The notes: generated from the letters alone by a model not told the origin. DNA of 64,000 nucleotides from Breznakiella homolactica (GCF_016616095.2 NZ_CP067089.2:3410001-3474000); one strand, 5' to 3'; shown: positions 49,866-60,740, counted from the stretch's first letter. A program made the numbers and translations.

Positions 49866-51883
49866 AGGTCTTTCCTTTGTTCAGGTTCCGCGGAACTGAG
49901 TTCCCTGAGGGCCGCCATGAGGTCCGTATCTCCGCGTATTTCCGACATGGCCGCCGGCAGGCGGTAGGTCCAGTTGAAGTCGTTGGTGGTGCCGGGAACA
50001 TTGATCCGTTCCGCGGCGGGATTCGGGGCGTACCACCGGGAGGAGAGGTGAAGCAGGTCCTGGATCTGGAAGACCCTGAACCGTGACCGCGCTCCGGCCA
50101 CCTTCCCGAGAATTACTGCCGCGGCCCCGGGGTCGTATGTATCGGGCAGGGAAGGGGCGTTGATGAAGGTCCGGAGCACATCCCGGTCGGCTTCCCGTTC
50201 CCACCATTCCCGGACGGTGGAACTGTCATGGACCGCCGGGGTCGCCACCGAAAGTTCCGGGTAGCCGTAAAACGGAATATAGGGCTGCCCTTCCAGATCC
50301 CAGTCCCGGTACCACCGGAGTACCCTGAGCCCGAGAATTTTGAGCTGGGTAAGGACCTTGGGCACACAGGCCGGGACGGCGCCGAGATCCTCGGCGCAGG
50401 GCAGCATCTCCGAAGACGCCGAAAGCACCGACAGGAGCCGCCGGCCCTGTTCTTCCCAGATGGACTCGGAATTGACCCGCCGTTTTTCCAGCAGTTCCTC
50501 CAGCCGCTGCCGTTCCTCCCCGGAAAGGCTTTGGTAGGCCCGGCTTTCCCGGAAATACCACACCGGAAAATAACTGTCCTTCTCGTATTCCAGGAACAGG
50601 CGGTTTGCCCAGGCTTTGTACAGATACGCTTCGGCGGCGGGATGCAGTTCCAGGGCGGTTATATCCTTTTCGCCCCGGATAGAAGGGTTAAAAAGCCACA
50701 GATCCTCATCGCCGATTCTGGTGAGAGCTTTGGTAAAAACACTCTCCGCCTCAGCGGCGATGCGGAATTCGTCCTTTTGCCCGCCGCTGTCCGTAATCCC
50801 CGAAAGGGCTTCGTACACTTCGGCGGTGGGAACGTGAGGTTCGGAAAGCCACCGCACCCGTTCGGCGGTAAATCCCAGGTCGTCAAAATCATTGGGGTTG
50901 ATGGGTATATAGGGAATATACCGCCCCAGGGCGGCGGATTTATCTTTGTCGCTGCTTGCCCAGATCCGGAAAAATCCGAGCACATGGTCGATCCGGTAGG
51001 CCCCGTAATATTTCCCGGCCTGTTTGAGGCGGCGCTTCCACCAGCCGTAGTTGTCCTTGGATTGGGCGTACCAGTCGTAGATCGGAAAACCCCAGTTCTG
51101 GCCTTCCGGGCTGTACATATCCGGCGGCGCCCCGGCGGAAAGACCTTTCTGGAAAAATTTCCCCTGGGCCCAGACATCGGCGGAGTCGTCGTTCATCAGA
51201 ATCGGGAGGTCCCCCTTGAGCAGTATCCCCATCTCCGAAAGCTCTCCGGCGGCTTTCCGGAACTGGCTGTCCGCCGCTTCCTGGATCCATATCCAGAAGA
51301 GATGATCCTCCCGGAGTTTGGGATTATTCCACAGAGTCTGGACGGTATCCGCCGTGACTTCCGAATATTCATCCCATTCCTTCCAGCTTTTTTCCTGGTT
51401 ATGCTCCTTGAGGCGCCGGTACACGGCGTATTCAGTGACCCAGGGATTTGCGTCAATCCACGCATCCAGGGCGCCGCCTTTTTTTGACTGGGCTTTTATT
51501 TCTTCTATATTGAGGGAATAAATTTTCCGGAGCAGAGCCAGTTTGTCCCGGAGAATTTCCCGGTAGGGGAACCGGGCTTCTTGTTCATATTTTTTCCCCA
51601 GCGCAGCAAGTTCCTTGCGGAATTCCTTTGCCCCGGGAATGTCACTGATCCTGATATACAGAGGGTGAAGCGCGAACGCGGTAAGAGCGCTGTAGGGAGA
51701 ACTTTCGTACCCCGTATCATTGACAGGCAGCAGCTGTATCAGCCGGATTCCCGCGGAAACACACAGCGAACCCAGTTCCGCAAGATCCGGATATTCACCC
51801 ACGCCGATACTGTCCTCGCTGCGCAGGGCACCGACCGGAACAGCCACACCGCATAACCGCTGCTGAGCCAGAGTAACCGACAT
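49862..51883 (-). CDS. malQ: 4-alpha-glucanotransferase (amylomaltase)
   Basis: The 673-residue protein has the GH77 motifs: GVAVPVGALRSEDSIGVGEYPDL, LIQLLPVNDTG and SSPYSALTAFALHP at the N-terminus, KGDLPILMNDDSADVW, YGAYRIDHVLGFFRIW (nucleophile Asp region), and PCAEDLGAVPACVPKVL (acid/base Glu region). It transfers alpha-1,4-glucan segments between maltodextrins. The start is the ATG at 51883, which has GGAGG upstream; an in-frame TTG 12 bases earlier overlaps the ribosome site. The following GH13 gene overlaps its stop by four bases. Confidence 0.95.
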   Translation of the reverse strand: MSVTLAQQRLCGVAVPVGALRSEDSIGVGEYPDLAELGSLCVSAGIRLIQLLPVNDTGYESSPYSALTAFALHPLYIRISDIPGAKEFRKELAALGKKYEQEARFPYREILRDKLALLRKIYSLNIEEIKAQSKKGGALDAWIDANPWVTEYAVYRRLKEHNQEKSWKEWDEYSEVTADTVQTLWNNPKLREDHLFWIWIQEAADSQFRKAAGELSEMGILLKGDLPILMNDDSADVWAQGKFFQKGLSAGAPPDMYSPEGQNWGFPIYDWYAQSKDNYGWWKRRLKQAGKYYGAYRIDHVLGFFRIWASSDKDKSAALGRYIPYIPINPNDFDDLGFTAERVRWLSEPHVPTAEVYEALSGITDSGGQKDEFRIAAEAESVFTKALTRIGDEDLWLFNPSIRGEKDITALELHPAAEAYLYKAWANRLFLEYEKDSYFPVWYFRESRAYQSLSGEERQRLEELLEKRRVNSESIWEEQGRRLLSVLSASSEMLPCAEDLGAVPACVPKVLTQLKILGLRVLRWYRDWDLEGQPYIPFYGYPELSVATPAVHDSSTVREWWEREADRDVLRTFINAPSLPDTYDPGAAAVILGKVAGARSRFRVFQIQDLLHLSSRWYAPNPAAERINVPGTTNDFNWTYRLPAAMSEIRGDTDLMAALRELSSAEPEQRKDL

Positions 51884-51913
51884 GTTATCCTCCAAGGGAA
51901 TGGGGTCTAATTA

Positions 51914-51942
51914 AGTATAGTACGTAGACCAACCGGGGTAAA
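51914..51942 (-). promoter_or_regulatory. Promoter of malQ-GH13 operon
   Basis: On the minus strand TTTACC (51937-51942) and TATACT (51914-51919) are spaced by 17 bp. The -10 is five of six to consensus; the -35 is weak, so an activator may be needed. The leader would be about 25 nt. Confidence 0.6.
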
Positions 51943-52229
51943 CTTAAAAATTGGAATTATTATATGACATTTTCAATTATCTTTCTGAAAAATGTACTTT
52001 TTTCATATATATTGGAGTTTACAGCGGACCAGGGAAATAAAGCAGTACAAACCGTACCGCCGCCCGTGATTTGACCGTTTTGCCGCGGTGCCCGAAAATA
52101 TCGGTAAAATCTGGATAATAGACAATATCGGCAAAATCTTTAAACAGTGATTCTTGGCATAAAAATGTAATTAATTGAGATTCTCTATTTTCTGTGGTAA
52201 AATACTGTATTATTTTGCCTGGAAAAGAA
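51943..52229. promoter_or_regulatory. Intergenic region before giant lipoprotein operon, with iteron-like repeats
   Basis: With the malQ promoter, this makes a 346-bp gap between divergent operons and no gene is supported in it. Direct repeats AATATCGGTAAAATCT (52097-52112) and AATATCGGCAAAATCT (52124-52139) lie 27 bp apart, a possible regulator-binding pair. TGGTAAAAT (52195-52203) is a candidate extended -10 for the rightward gene. Confidence 0.5.
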
Positions 52230-55200
52230 ATGACAGCAAACCGAAACGAATACAGCATAGCTGCCGCATGTACTCTTCTTTTCTTGTCATGTTTTTTATC
52301 CGGCTGCGATCTGTTCAACCTGTCGGCGCCGGATTATATAGATAAATATACCACATCGGTGGTCGCGGAAGACCCTTCCCTCCACTCAGACCATTTTACT
52401 GAAGCTCCGGCGGACCCAAAGAATATCAAGACCATCGAACCTATAAATCCCGGGGACGATCCCGCCGTGGTACGGGTGCGGCTGATGAACGCCGCCATGC
52501 ATTCACTGAACCTTACCCTGTACCATACGGCGGGCGACGGTTCCCGGACCGCTATCGATCCCTCGGTGGCTGCTCCGGTCATAGCGGATTATAAAACCGT
52601 ATATATTGAAATCCGGCAGGCGCAGCTGCGGGATTCATTCCGTTTTTACCTTGATGTGGAAGCGGCGGATGAAACCAAACGAAAATTCGACGCGGTTACC
52701 GCTTTTCCCCTCATCGTCTGCAATATCCCGCCGGAACCGGCGGCGGAGCTGCGGGTGGACACGGCTGTCCCGGCGGGCGGCCCCGCGGTGGCGAACTGGG
52801 AGATGTACGTTACCGGGGATCACGATGATGTGGAAGAGGTGGTGCTGCAGTTCCAGAAGGGGACTCCCCAGGGGCCAGAAAAAACCAAAGAGTATGTGTA
52901 CCGGTACGATACGAATACCGGCCGGTGGCGGTGTTCCGACGGGAACCTGGAATTGTCCTCCTTCGGGGCCGGTACGTATCCCAATTATGTTGTCTATTCC
53001 CGGAACTTCCCCATGAACATGGGATCGGACCCGCTGGAGCTATTTGACTTCTGTATAACCCTGCGCAATACCTACGGATTTGAGAAGATCACCGCTACAC
53101 CGGGATTCGATCTGGACCAGTCTCCGCCGGTAACGGTCTCCCGGCTGGCTGCCCAGAACGATGAATACCTCGACCGTATTCCCATTGTCCTTTCTGCGGA
53201 AAAGAACGGAGTTACCGCCGACCGGATCCGGTACCGGGTAAACGGCGGTTCCCCGCAGTATTACGCCGGTCAGTTCTGGGCGTATTCCGGTGACAGCCTC
53301 ATCGCCTGGTCCGAAACCACGGGCCACATCGATTCCAGCTTCACCATGGAAACCATTACGCTTAACAATTACATATACGTATCCCCCTCCGAAGGCGCCG
53401 CGGGCAACGACGGCTGGTCCCGGAAATCCCCGGTGGCGAGTTTCAGCGACGCTAAAACGAAATGGGAGGGCGTCAACGGGACGGCCCGGTACCGGTATAT
53501 GCTGCTGGAGAACATTACCCAGGCGAACGCCTCGGAAGTGACGGACGGTTCAAATTTATTCAACCTGAATAATCTGGGAATTGCCTCGGGAGAACTTGTC
53601 CTGGTGGGTGACCCCCTGGCCGTTTCGCCCATAACGATCAATGCCGGCAGCGGAACACGCCGGGTAATGGCCCTCAGCGGCGCCGGGCTTACGGTTTCCC
53701 TCCGGGACCTCGTTCTCACGGGCGGGAATACCACGGGCAACGGCGGCGGGATACTGGTAAGCGCCGGCGGCCTGGTATTGGGCAGCGGTACGGTGATCCG
53801 GGGCAATACCGCGGGGGACGGCGGCGGTGTCTATATAACCGGCGGTACTTTGGAACTGCGGGACGGCGCGGTTATTGAAAATAATACCGGCAACTTATCC
53901 GGCGGCGGTGTGCATGTCCGTGAAACGGGTGTTTTCGCCATGTCCGGCGGGATTATCCGGGGGAATGAAGCAAAAATATCGGGGGCCGGCGGCGGCGGTG
54001 TTGCCGTGGCTGACGGTACCGGTACGGGCACCAAATTCACCATGACCGGCGGTACCATCAGCGGGAATTACGCGAGCAACAGCAGCGGATACGGCGGCGG
54101 TGTGCTGCTGTTTGTAGGCGTCCTCGGTTCGGGACCCACGGAATTTACTATGCAGGGCGGCAGCATAGAGCAGAACTGGGCGGGCTACGGCGGCGGCATC
54201 CTTGTGACGTCGGAAAACAGCGGCCAAATGGCTGTGTTTACCATGAGCGGCACCGCAAAGGTTACCGATAACGGCCGGCGGAATGGGACCGTTGTAACGA
54301 AACGCGGCGGCGGCATTGCCCAGCTGGGATTAACCCGGTTCAACTTTAATAACGGGACCGTAACCGGGAATTATTCGTCCGAAGCCGGCGGCGGGATTTT
54401 CGTTACCGGTGTTACATCGGCCGCAACGAATCCGGCGGCGTTCTCCATGAGTAACGGTACGGTGAACGGCAACTCATCCGCCATTGGCGGCGGGATCGCC
54501 GTGTATCAAGCTGTCAGCGCGATAGTATCCGGAGGGTCCCTTTCCGGAAATACCGCTTCCGGCAGCGGCGGCGGGCTTTATGTAAAAGACGGCAGCAATT
54601 TTACTATGGAAGGCGGAACCATAGGCGGTACTCCCAATACCGCCGCCTCCGGGGGCGGGGTATTTATTGATACCAACGGAGCCGTATTTATGACCGGCGG
54701 CAGAATACAGGGCAATACCAGCGGCGGCGGCACCAATGAAGGTGTCCGGATCGAAACGAGTACCGGTATATTCCAAATGAGCGGATCCGCCCGGGTGGCT
54801 GAAGATAATGTTGTGTATGTTAACGGCACCGACACCGATTTGTTTGGCTTCCGAATCGGTTCAGCCGGCTTCAGTCCGTCGGGATCGACGGACACCATAG
54901 CCCGGATACAGCCGAAGTCGTATCTGACCACCGATCCGGTTATTATCCCCGGGGACGGCGCGGACGCCGGAATTATCGAAACGTACTGCCGGCGCTTTAC
55001 GGTGGTTCCCTCCGGGGGTAACAACTGGTCGGTCAGCAAGACCGGATATCTCGTGGTGAGTACGGTCATACAGGCTACCCTGACCCGGGGGATTCCCTAC
55101 CTTTCTTTCCCCTCGGATCCGGTGACGTATATTCCCGGAGGCCTGCCTCCGGAAATTTCCGTAACCGGCGCGGCGGTCCCGGGGAACGCCCAGTGGAGCG

Positions 55201-56921
55201 GCTGGCTTTTGAATGCGTCCAATACGCGGATAGGCCTGGCGGGGAGCACGGGCTCGTCATATACCCCGGACATCAGCGCTCCCGCCGGCCAGTACACCGC
55301 GGTCATCGTCCTGCGCATGGATGGCATAAGCTACACCGGGAGCTTTATCCTCACCGTTGGGACCGGCTCCATTACCTACAGCCGGGGAGTGACCAGCTGG
55401 TCCGAACTGCAGACAGCCGTTGCGGGCCTTCCGGCCAATACTTCGGCGTCCTTCACCATCCTCGATGATTTGACTTTCACTGGGACTATCTCTGTGGGTA
55501 ACGGCAAAAAAGTAACCCTCCTGACCCCGGACGGGAGTACCAAGACGATAAAACGGGGAAGTACGGCGGATTCCGCGTTTGAGATTACAGCCTCCGGAGA
55601 GCTTTCCATAGGCAGCTCCTCCGGTATCCTGCGGATAGACGGTGATAAAACTTCTTCAGGAAACAGCATGCTCATTTCCGTCACTGCGGGCGGCATCTTT
55701 ACTATGTACAGCAACGCGGAACTCGCGGATAACAAAAGAAGCAGCAACGGCGGCGCGGTCTCCGTAAACGGCGGTACCTTCAATATGCATGGCGGAACAA
55801 TTACGGGATGTACCGCGAGCAGCATGTATGGCGGGGGCGGTGTCTATATGTCCGCCGGAACGTTCACCATGCATGGCGGGACTATTTCCGAAAACCAGGT
55901 CACCGCCACCGGTACCAACGCGGGCGGCGGCGGTGTCTATGCGGCCGGCGGGACTTTCACCATGTACGGCGGGACCGTCAGCGGCAACAGTGTATCCGTA
56001 GGGACCGGCGGCGGGGGCGGTGTCGCCGTGGCGGGGCAGGCTTTCGGGACCGCGCAGTTTATAATGCGCGGCGGCAATATTACCGGGAATACCGTGACCG
56101 GCACCGGTACTGTCAGCGGCGGGGGCGGTGTCTATGTTGTCTCAAGAACCGGCGACGGCAATAAAAATGCCGAGTTTATTATGCACAACGGGAGTATCAG
56201 CAATAATACGGTTACCAGCAGCAGTACATTTTCAGGCGGCGGTGGTGTCCTTGTTACCCAAAGCAACAACGCGGATACCGCTGAGTTCATTATGCACGGG
56301 GGAGAAATAACGGGAAATACTGCCACCATCACCAGCGGTGCCTTCACCGGCGGCGGCGGCGTCCATGCCAGGAACGCCCGGTTCATTCTTAACGGCGGAA
56401 CCATCAGCGGCAATACCGCGGCTCTTGCTTCCGGTGTTACGTCATCCGGCGGCGGCGGTATTTTAGGCGGCGGCGGGGATACCGGACGGGTTGTATATAT
56501 CGAAATGAACGGCGGGACCGTCAGCGGCAACAGAGTCACCGGCGGGAGCGGCGGGGGCGGCGGCATATATTTTCTCGACGGCAGTCCGCTCCTTGCCGGA
56601 GGATCGGTCGTGTCAAACCAGATAGATTCCGGAAATTCCGGTTCGGGACTGTATGTAAATAACGGGTTAACCATCAATGGTGACTTCTTCGTGGGACAGG
56701 ATAATAATGTTTATCTGCGGGATTATAAATATATAACTATAGGCGGTACCCTCTCGCCGGCTGGCGGTATTACCGCTTATATAGTACTACAGACACCAAG
56801 CGCGGGAACCAAGGTTCTTGCCGGGGGGACGGGATTGCTTACCGCCAACCACGGCAGGTTCCGGTGGGTTGACGGCGATACCATTAAAACCATAAATCAG
56901 ATTGGGGAAACTGAAGGATGA
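52230..56921 (+). CDS. Giant beta-helix lipoprotein A (two helices)
   Basis: The product has 1563 residues; the ATG giving MTANRNEY is preferred because the upstream start has no ribosome site (GGAAAAG precedes the ATG). The lipobox is LSGC (Cys26). Two Ig-like regions (to about 385) lead into a pectate-lyase-type entry, YIYVSPSEGAAGNDGWSRKS. The first Pmp-like helix (about 420-900) has units such as FTMTGGTISGNYA with GGG turns. An Ig-like spacer (about 940-1055) precedes a second helix to near the end. The N-terminus is homologous to lipoprotein C downstream (SGCDLFNLSAPDYID and SGCNLFNLSVPEYID). It is probably surface-exposed, with unknown ligand. Confidence 0.85.
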   Translation: MTANRNEYSIAAACTLLFLSCFLSGCDLFNLSAPDYIDKYTTSVVAEDPSLHSDHFTEAPADPKNIKTIEPINPGDDPAVVRVRLMNAAMHSLNLTLYHTAGDGSRTAIDPSVAAPVIADYKTVYIEIRQAQLRDSFRFYLDVEAADETKRKFDAVTAFPLIVCNIPPEPAAELRVDTAVPAGGPAVANWEMYVTGDHDDVEEVVLQFQKGTPQGPEKTKEYVYRYDTNTGRWRCSDGNLELSSFGAGTYPNYVVYSRNFPMNMGSDPLELFDFCITLRNTYGFEKITATPGFDLDQSPPVTVSRLAAQNDEYLDRIPIVLSAEKNGVTADRIRYRVNGGSPQYYAGQFWAYSGDSLIAWSETTGHIDSSFTMETITLNNYIYVSPSEGAAGNDGWSRKSPVASFSDAKTKWEGVNGTARYRYMLLENITQANASEVTDGSNLFNLNNLGIASGELVLVGDPLAVSPITINAGSGTRRVMALSGAGLTVSLRDLVLTGGNTTGNGGGILVSAGGLVLGSGTVIRGNTAGDGGGVYITGGTLELRDGAVIENNTGNLSGGGVHVRETGVFAMSGGIIRGNEAKISGAGGGGVAVADGTGTGTKFTMTGGTISGNYASNSSGYGGGVLLFVGVLGSGPTEFTMQGGSIEQNWAGYGGGILVTSENSGQMAVFTMSGTAKVTDNGRRNGTVVTKRGGGIAQLGLTRFNFNNGTVTGNYSSEAGGGIFVTGVTSAATNPAAFSMSNGTVNGNSSAIGGGIAVYQAVSAIVSGGSLSGNTASGSGGGLYVKDGSNFTMEGGTIGGTPNTAASGGGVFIDTNGAVFMTGGRIQGNTSGGGTNEGVRIETSTGIFQMSGSARVAEDNVVYVNGTDTDLFGFRIGSAGFSPSGSTDTIARIQPKSYLTTDPVIIPGDGADAGIIETYCRRFTVVPSGGNNWSVSKTGYLVVSTVIQATLTRGIPYLSFPSDPVTYIPGGLPPEISVTGAAVPGNAQWSGWLLNASNTRIGLAGSTGSSYTPDISAPAGQYTAVIVLRMDGISYTGSFILTVGTGSITYSRGVTSWSELQTAVAGLPANTSASFTILDDLTFTGTISVGNGKKVTLLTPDGSTKTIKRGSTADSAFEITASGELSIGSSSGILRIDGDKTSSGNSMLISVTAGGIFTMYSNAELADNKRSSNGGAVSVNGGTFNMHGGTITGCTASSMYGGGGVYMSAGTFTMHGGTISENQVTATGTNAGGGGVYAAGGTFTMYGGTVSGNSVSVGTGGGGGVAVAGQAFGTAQFIMRGGNITGNTVTGTGTVSGGGGVYVVSRTGDGNKNAEFIMHNGSISNNTVTSSSTFSGGGGVLVTQSNNADTAEFIMHGGEITGNTATITSGAFTGGGGVHARNARFILNGGTISGNTAALASGVTSSGGGGILGGGGDTGRVVYIEMNGGTVSGNRVTGGSGGGGGIYFLDGSPLLAGGSVVSNQIDSGNSGSGLYVNNGLTINGDFFVGQDNNVYLRDYKYITIGGTLSPAGGITAYIVLQTPSAGTKVLAGGTGLLTANHGRFRWVDGDTIKTINQIGETEG

Positions 56922-59900
56922 GTACGAATAGACGAGCCGGAATAATTCAGTACGCGGCGCCTCTTCTGCTGGTCCTGCTTTTGTGTTCCTCCTGCCGCAA
57001 CTTGTTTACGGATAAACCCGCGGATTCTCCCGGAACGGGTTCCGGACAGCCGAGTGCTTCCGGCGAAGCGGTGCTCACCATCCGTATCGGGACGGATCTT
57101 TTTTCCGCGCCGGATCTCCGGGACGATATGTCCCGGACCGCTGTTCCCGGAAGCCTTCCGTCCCTGGCGGGACAGATAAAACGGTTCGACGTAATGGTGT
57201 ATTCCGAATCCGGCGGGGGTTTATGCGGGAGCGGGAGCAGTACCGCAATTACCGGAACCGAAGTGCGGGTCCCCGTGTCGTTTGACTTCATACCGGCCTC
57301 CATGAAGATAGCCGTGTACGGCATGGACGCGTCGAATACGAAAATTGCCGAGGGATACAAAACCGGGGTGACCTTTGCCGATCTTTCCTCATCCCTGGTG
57401 GTCTACGCCGGAAATGTCCGTACAGGCACGGGATCCATTGATCTTACGGTTCAATTCCAGGACATGACCGGGGTCAGCCAAATCACCATGGTAACCGCGG
57501 AATTGTACAGCAGTGAGGAAGATGTCTTCGAGAATCCGCCTGTTTTTTCGCAGATCTTTTCTCTGACCGGGCCGGGGGCAGGTATAACCGCCGGAGATGC
57601 GGGGTTCAACAAAATCAATTTTTACGCCAATGACATAGAGTCCGGTGAACGCTGGCTGGTGCTGTGCTTTCTGCGGAGTGACGGCCGGGCCATACGGACT
57701 ATGGTCGAGACGATCCATGTTTTCGGCGGGGTCACCACCGACCGGTGGATCGGCAGTACCCCGGATTCCCTGCTTTCTTCCCTTAAATATACCGAAAGTG
57801 ATTTTATCTCATCCAATACAACCCTGGCGGACATAACCATGGAATCCGGCGGAATCGATACGGTCAATTTTTCCGGAGCGTCTTTTTATTCAGTAAGCAG
57901 AGCCGCTCCCCTTTCGGTTTCCCTTTCCCTGCAGCTGGCTGTTTCGGGACAGACCGTTGCCGTAACCTACAACAATGCTCCGGCGGGGCTCATGATCGGT
58001 TCTCCGGGCAGCGCCCTGCGGTACCAATGCTCTGAAAACTCTTCCGGCAATCCGTTGAAGGAATTTACCCTTGCCGCGGGCTCGCACCAGTTCCGCATTA
58101 CCGTGACCGCCCCGGATGGCATTACGAAAAAGGATTACATTGTTGAATTCTGGATTGGGAGCGGCGTCCCGGAAACGGTGTACCATGTGGGAGCCGGGCA
58201 GGATTACCTCACCGTTCCCGCTGCCCTGGCTGACATAAAAACTGCCTATCTTAATAACTGGCCCGGCGGAACCGGGGCCAACGCCAGTCCCGCGTATATC
58301 ATTATCCATGGAGAGGTTTCCCATAGCAGCAGTATTGCTATTACCGATTCCGCAATGTATTCATCATTCCCTCCATTAATATTCCGGGGGGCAACGGGCA
58401 GCCAGGAACATATAATTAATAACGGCACAAACTTCGGGTTGGATATTACCAGCGCTGATGTTTCCCTTAACGGTGATCTTATCCTCAAGGGCCGCCCCGG
58501 TGTCGTTATCAGGGGATCCGGAGTTTTTACCATGAACGCTGGAACCATACAGGGCGACGGAATAGCCAATTCCAATGGAACTGGGGTTCTTACTAACGGG
58601 GATTCGACCCGTTTTATTATGAACGGCGGAATTATCCAGGGATTCAGCATGACGTCGGACCGCAGCGGCGGTGTCCATTTGCCTTCCGGTATCTTTATTA
58701 TGAACGGCGGTACGATCCGCAATAACACCACTGCCGGGAACGGCGGCGGGGTGAATGTCGGTCAGTACGGCAGATTCACCATGAACGGCGGAATCATCAG
58801 CAGCAATACCGCGGCTTCTTCCGGCGGCGGGATCGCGGTCTACGGTGATACCGCAAACCAGGCATTGTTCACCATGACCGGAGGTATGGTAACGGGTAAC
58901 AGTGCCGACAGCGGCGGCGGTGTATACGTGTATAACAATGCGGATATGACCATGACCGGAGGGACCATCAGCCGTAACTGCGCCGAATCGGCTTCACCGT
59001 TCAGCGGCGGCGGCGGTGTGTATATGTATAACAACGCGGATCTGACCATGACCGGGGGAACCATCACCGGAAATTGGGCGGTTGGGGCCAGCCGTGAACA
59101 AGGCATCGGCGGCGGGATCTATGCTATTGCGGCTGCCGGCGGCCCTGTTTCGGTAACCATCAGCGGAAGCGCCCTGGTCGCGAATAACGGAAAAGACACT
59201 GCCGGAATCACAAAGACCCATTCCGGCGGAGGAATATTTTTGAGGGATTCCGCCACCGGTACGGCGCGGCTGACCATGACCGGCGGAGCAATTTCCGGAA
59301 ACGCCGCCGCCGAAAACGGCGGCGGACTATACATCGATAACGAAAATACGCCAGACACCGTTTCGATAACCGGCGGCCGGATAGGCGGGGACAATACCGG
59401 CACGGGCAACAGCGCTGTCTGGGGCGCCGGAATCTATGTAAACAACGGAACTGTTGCCTTGGGAACAAGCGGCGGCAGCGGCACGGCTCCGTATATACAG
59501 TACAACCGCAGCGGCGGCGGCGGGGGCGGAATACAGATTCAGGATTACAACGCGAAACTGGTGATGAACCACGGCACTATCCGGAACAACAGCACCTCGG
59601 GTATGGGGGGAGGAGTTCTGGTGGTGGGTACCGCTTCTCTCAGCCTGAAGCTCTATATGTTAGGGGGAAGCATCATCGGCAACGACGCGTCCCGGGGCGG
59701 CGGCGTCGCGGTCCAGTCGGGTCAGTTTGATCTGGCCGGGGGCAGAATCGAAGGGAACTGGGCCTACGGAGACGGAGCAGCCGACAGCGCTGCCGGCAAC
59801 GGCGGCGGTATATGGATAGGCAATACCGCGGAAGAAGATATAGGAAGTTCCACGCTTTCTATTTCCGGATCAGCAATGGTAACGAATAATGGCAAAAACG

Positions 59901-60643
59901 CATCCGGTACTGCTGTCACCGATCACGGCGGCGGTATATACATTACCAGCGATGTAGGGTCAAAGTCTGTGACGGTTACCATGTCCGGCGGTTCCATCAG
60001 CAATAACGCGTCCAATTTCGGCGGCGGCGGCGTATATATTCAGGGTGATGCGGCACCGGGAGCGGCCTGGTCCATGGTCGGGGGCACCATTACCGGCAAC
60101 ACCGCGTTATACGGCGGCGGTATGTATATCAATAAAGCCGGGGCCGCGGTAACCTTAAGCAACAGCAACGCCGTGATATCAAATAATAAAACCACCGGAG
60201 CCCACGGCGGCGGTATAGCTATCAGCAATGGTACCTTTACCCTCAACTACGGGAACATAAAAGACAATACCTCCGGAAGTACCGGCGGCGGTGTGGATGT
60301 CCGGGGGATTTCCGGAAAGTTCAGATTTTACAACGGATCTATACTCAATAATACCGCTAAAACTGACGGCGGCGGGGTCAGCCTTTACGGCGGCGGCAAC
60401 TGCTATATTACCGGTACGGGGGTTATACGGGAAATAAGCGGAAACAAAGCGCAAAACGGCGGCGGAGTCCGGATTTACGTTGACAGCCGTATGACCGTGG
60501 AAGATGCCTTTTCAATAACCGGGAATCACGCGTTCGGAATTGGCGGCGGTCTGTATAATACCGGTCTAGTTACCGATACGTCTTCCCTGCTGTCGGTAAC
60601 CGGCAATACCGCGGATCAATCACACCCGAATTTATTCCCGTAA
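56918..60643 (+). CDS. Giant beta-helix lipoprotein B
   Basis: The 1241-residue protein starts in an ATGA overlap with gene A, so the two are coupled. The signal peptide ends LLCSSC (Cys26 likely lipidated). Residues about 45-320 contain Ig-like folds, then a cadherin-like beta-sandwich (about 325-415) with the end motif TAPDGITKKDYIVEFW. After the entry segment VYHVGAGQDYLTVPAALADI comes a long beta-helix of repeats such as FTMTGGMVTGNSA and ADLTMTGGTITGN. Many GGCGGCGG tracts occur in the DNA. It has no autotransporter barrel. No clear terminator follows. The role is probably adhesion or matrix building, by analogy only. Confidence 0.83.
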   Translation: MSTNRRAGIIQYAAPLLLVLLLCSSCRNLFTDKPADSPGTGSGQPSASGEAVLTIRIGTDLFSAPDLRDDMSRTAVPGSLPSLAGQIKRFDVMVYSESGGGLCGSGSSTAITGTEVRVPVSFDFIPASMKIAVYGMDASNTKIAEGYKTGVTFADLSSSLVVYAGNVRTGTGSIDLTVQFQDMTGVSQITMVTAELYSSEEDVFENPPVFSQIFSLTGPGAGITAGDAGFNKINFYANDIESGERWLVLCFLRSDGRAIRTMVETIHVFGGVTTDRWIGSTPDSLLSSLKYTESDFISSNTTLADITMESGGIDTVNFSGASFYSVSRAAPLSVSLSLQLAVSGQTVAVTYNNAPAGLMIGSPGSALRYQCSENSSGNPLKEFTLAAGSHQFRITVTAPDGITKKDYIVEFWIGSGVPETVYHVGAGQDYLTVPAALADIKTAYLNNWPGGTGANASPAYIIIHGEVSHSSSIAITDSAMYSSFPPLIFRGATGSQEHIINNGTNFGLDITSADVSLNGDLILKGRPGVVIRGSGVFTMNAGTIQGDGIANSNGTGVLTNGDSTRFIMNGGIIQGFSMTSDRSGGVHLPSGIFIMNGGTIRNNTTAGNGGGVNVGQYGRFTMNGGIISSNTAASSGGGIAVYGDTANQALFTMTGGMVTGNSADSGGGVYVYNNADMTMTGGTISRNCAESASPFSGGGGVYMYNNADLTMTGGTITGNWAVGASREQGIGGGIYAIAAAGGPVSVTISGSALVANNGKDTAGITKTHSGGGIFLRDSATGTARLTMTGGAISGNAAAENGGGLYIDNENTPDTVSITGGRIGGDNTGTGNSAVWGAGIYVNNGTVALGTSGGSGTAPYIQYNRSGGGGGGIQIQDYNAKLVMNHGTIRNNSTSGMGGGVLVVGTASLSLKLYMLGGSIIGNDASRGGGVAVQSGQFDLAGGRIEGNWAYGDGAADSAAGNGGGIWIGNTAEEDIGSSTLSISGSAMVTNNGKNASGTAVTDHGGGIYITSDVGSKSVTVTMSGGSISNNASNFGGGGVYIQGDAAPGAAWSMVGGTITGNTALYGGGMYINKAGAAVTLSNSNAVISNNKTTGAHGGGIAISNGTFTLNYGNIKDNTSGSTGGGVDVRGISGKFRFYNGSILNNTAKTDGGGVSLYGGGNCYITGTGVIREISGNKAQNGGGVRIYVDSRMTVEDAFSITGNHAFGIGGGLYNTGLVTDTSSLLSVTGNTADQSHPNLFP

Positions 60644-60692
60644 CTTTATTTACAGGATCTGCTTCTTGAGGATGTGTTTTTTGCTAAAAACG

Positions 60693-60701
60693 TGATATAT
60701 T
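60693..60701 (+). promoter_or_regulatory. Extended -10 before lipoprotein C gene
   Basis: TGATATATT, the same extended -10 form as before the smaller lipoprotein genes at 17 and 18.6 kb, lies 40 bp before the ATG. No -35 is clear. Confidence 0.55.
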
Positions 60702-60740
60702 TTCAGTAATAACCATCAAAATTTCGTAAAGCAGACAGGT

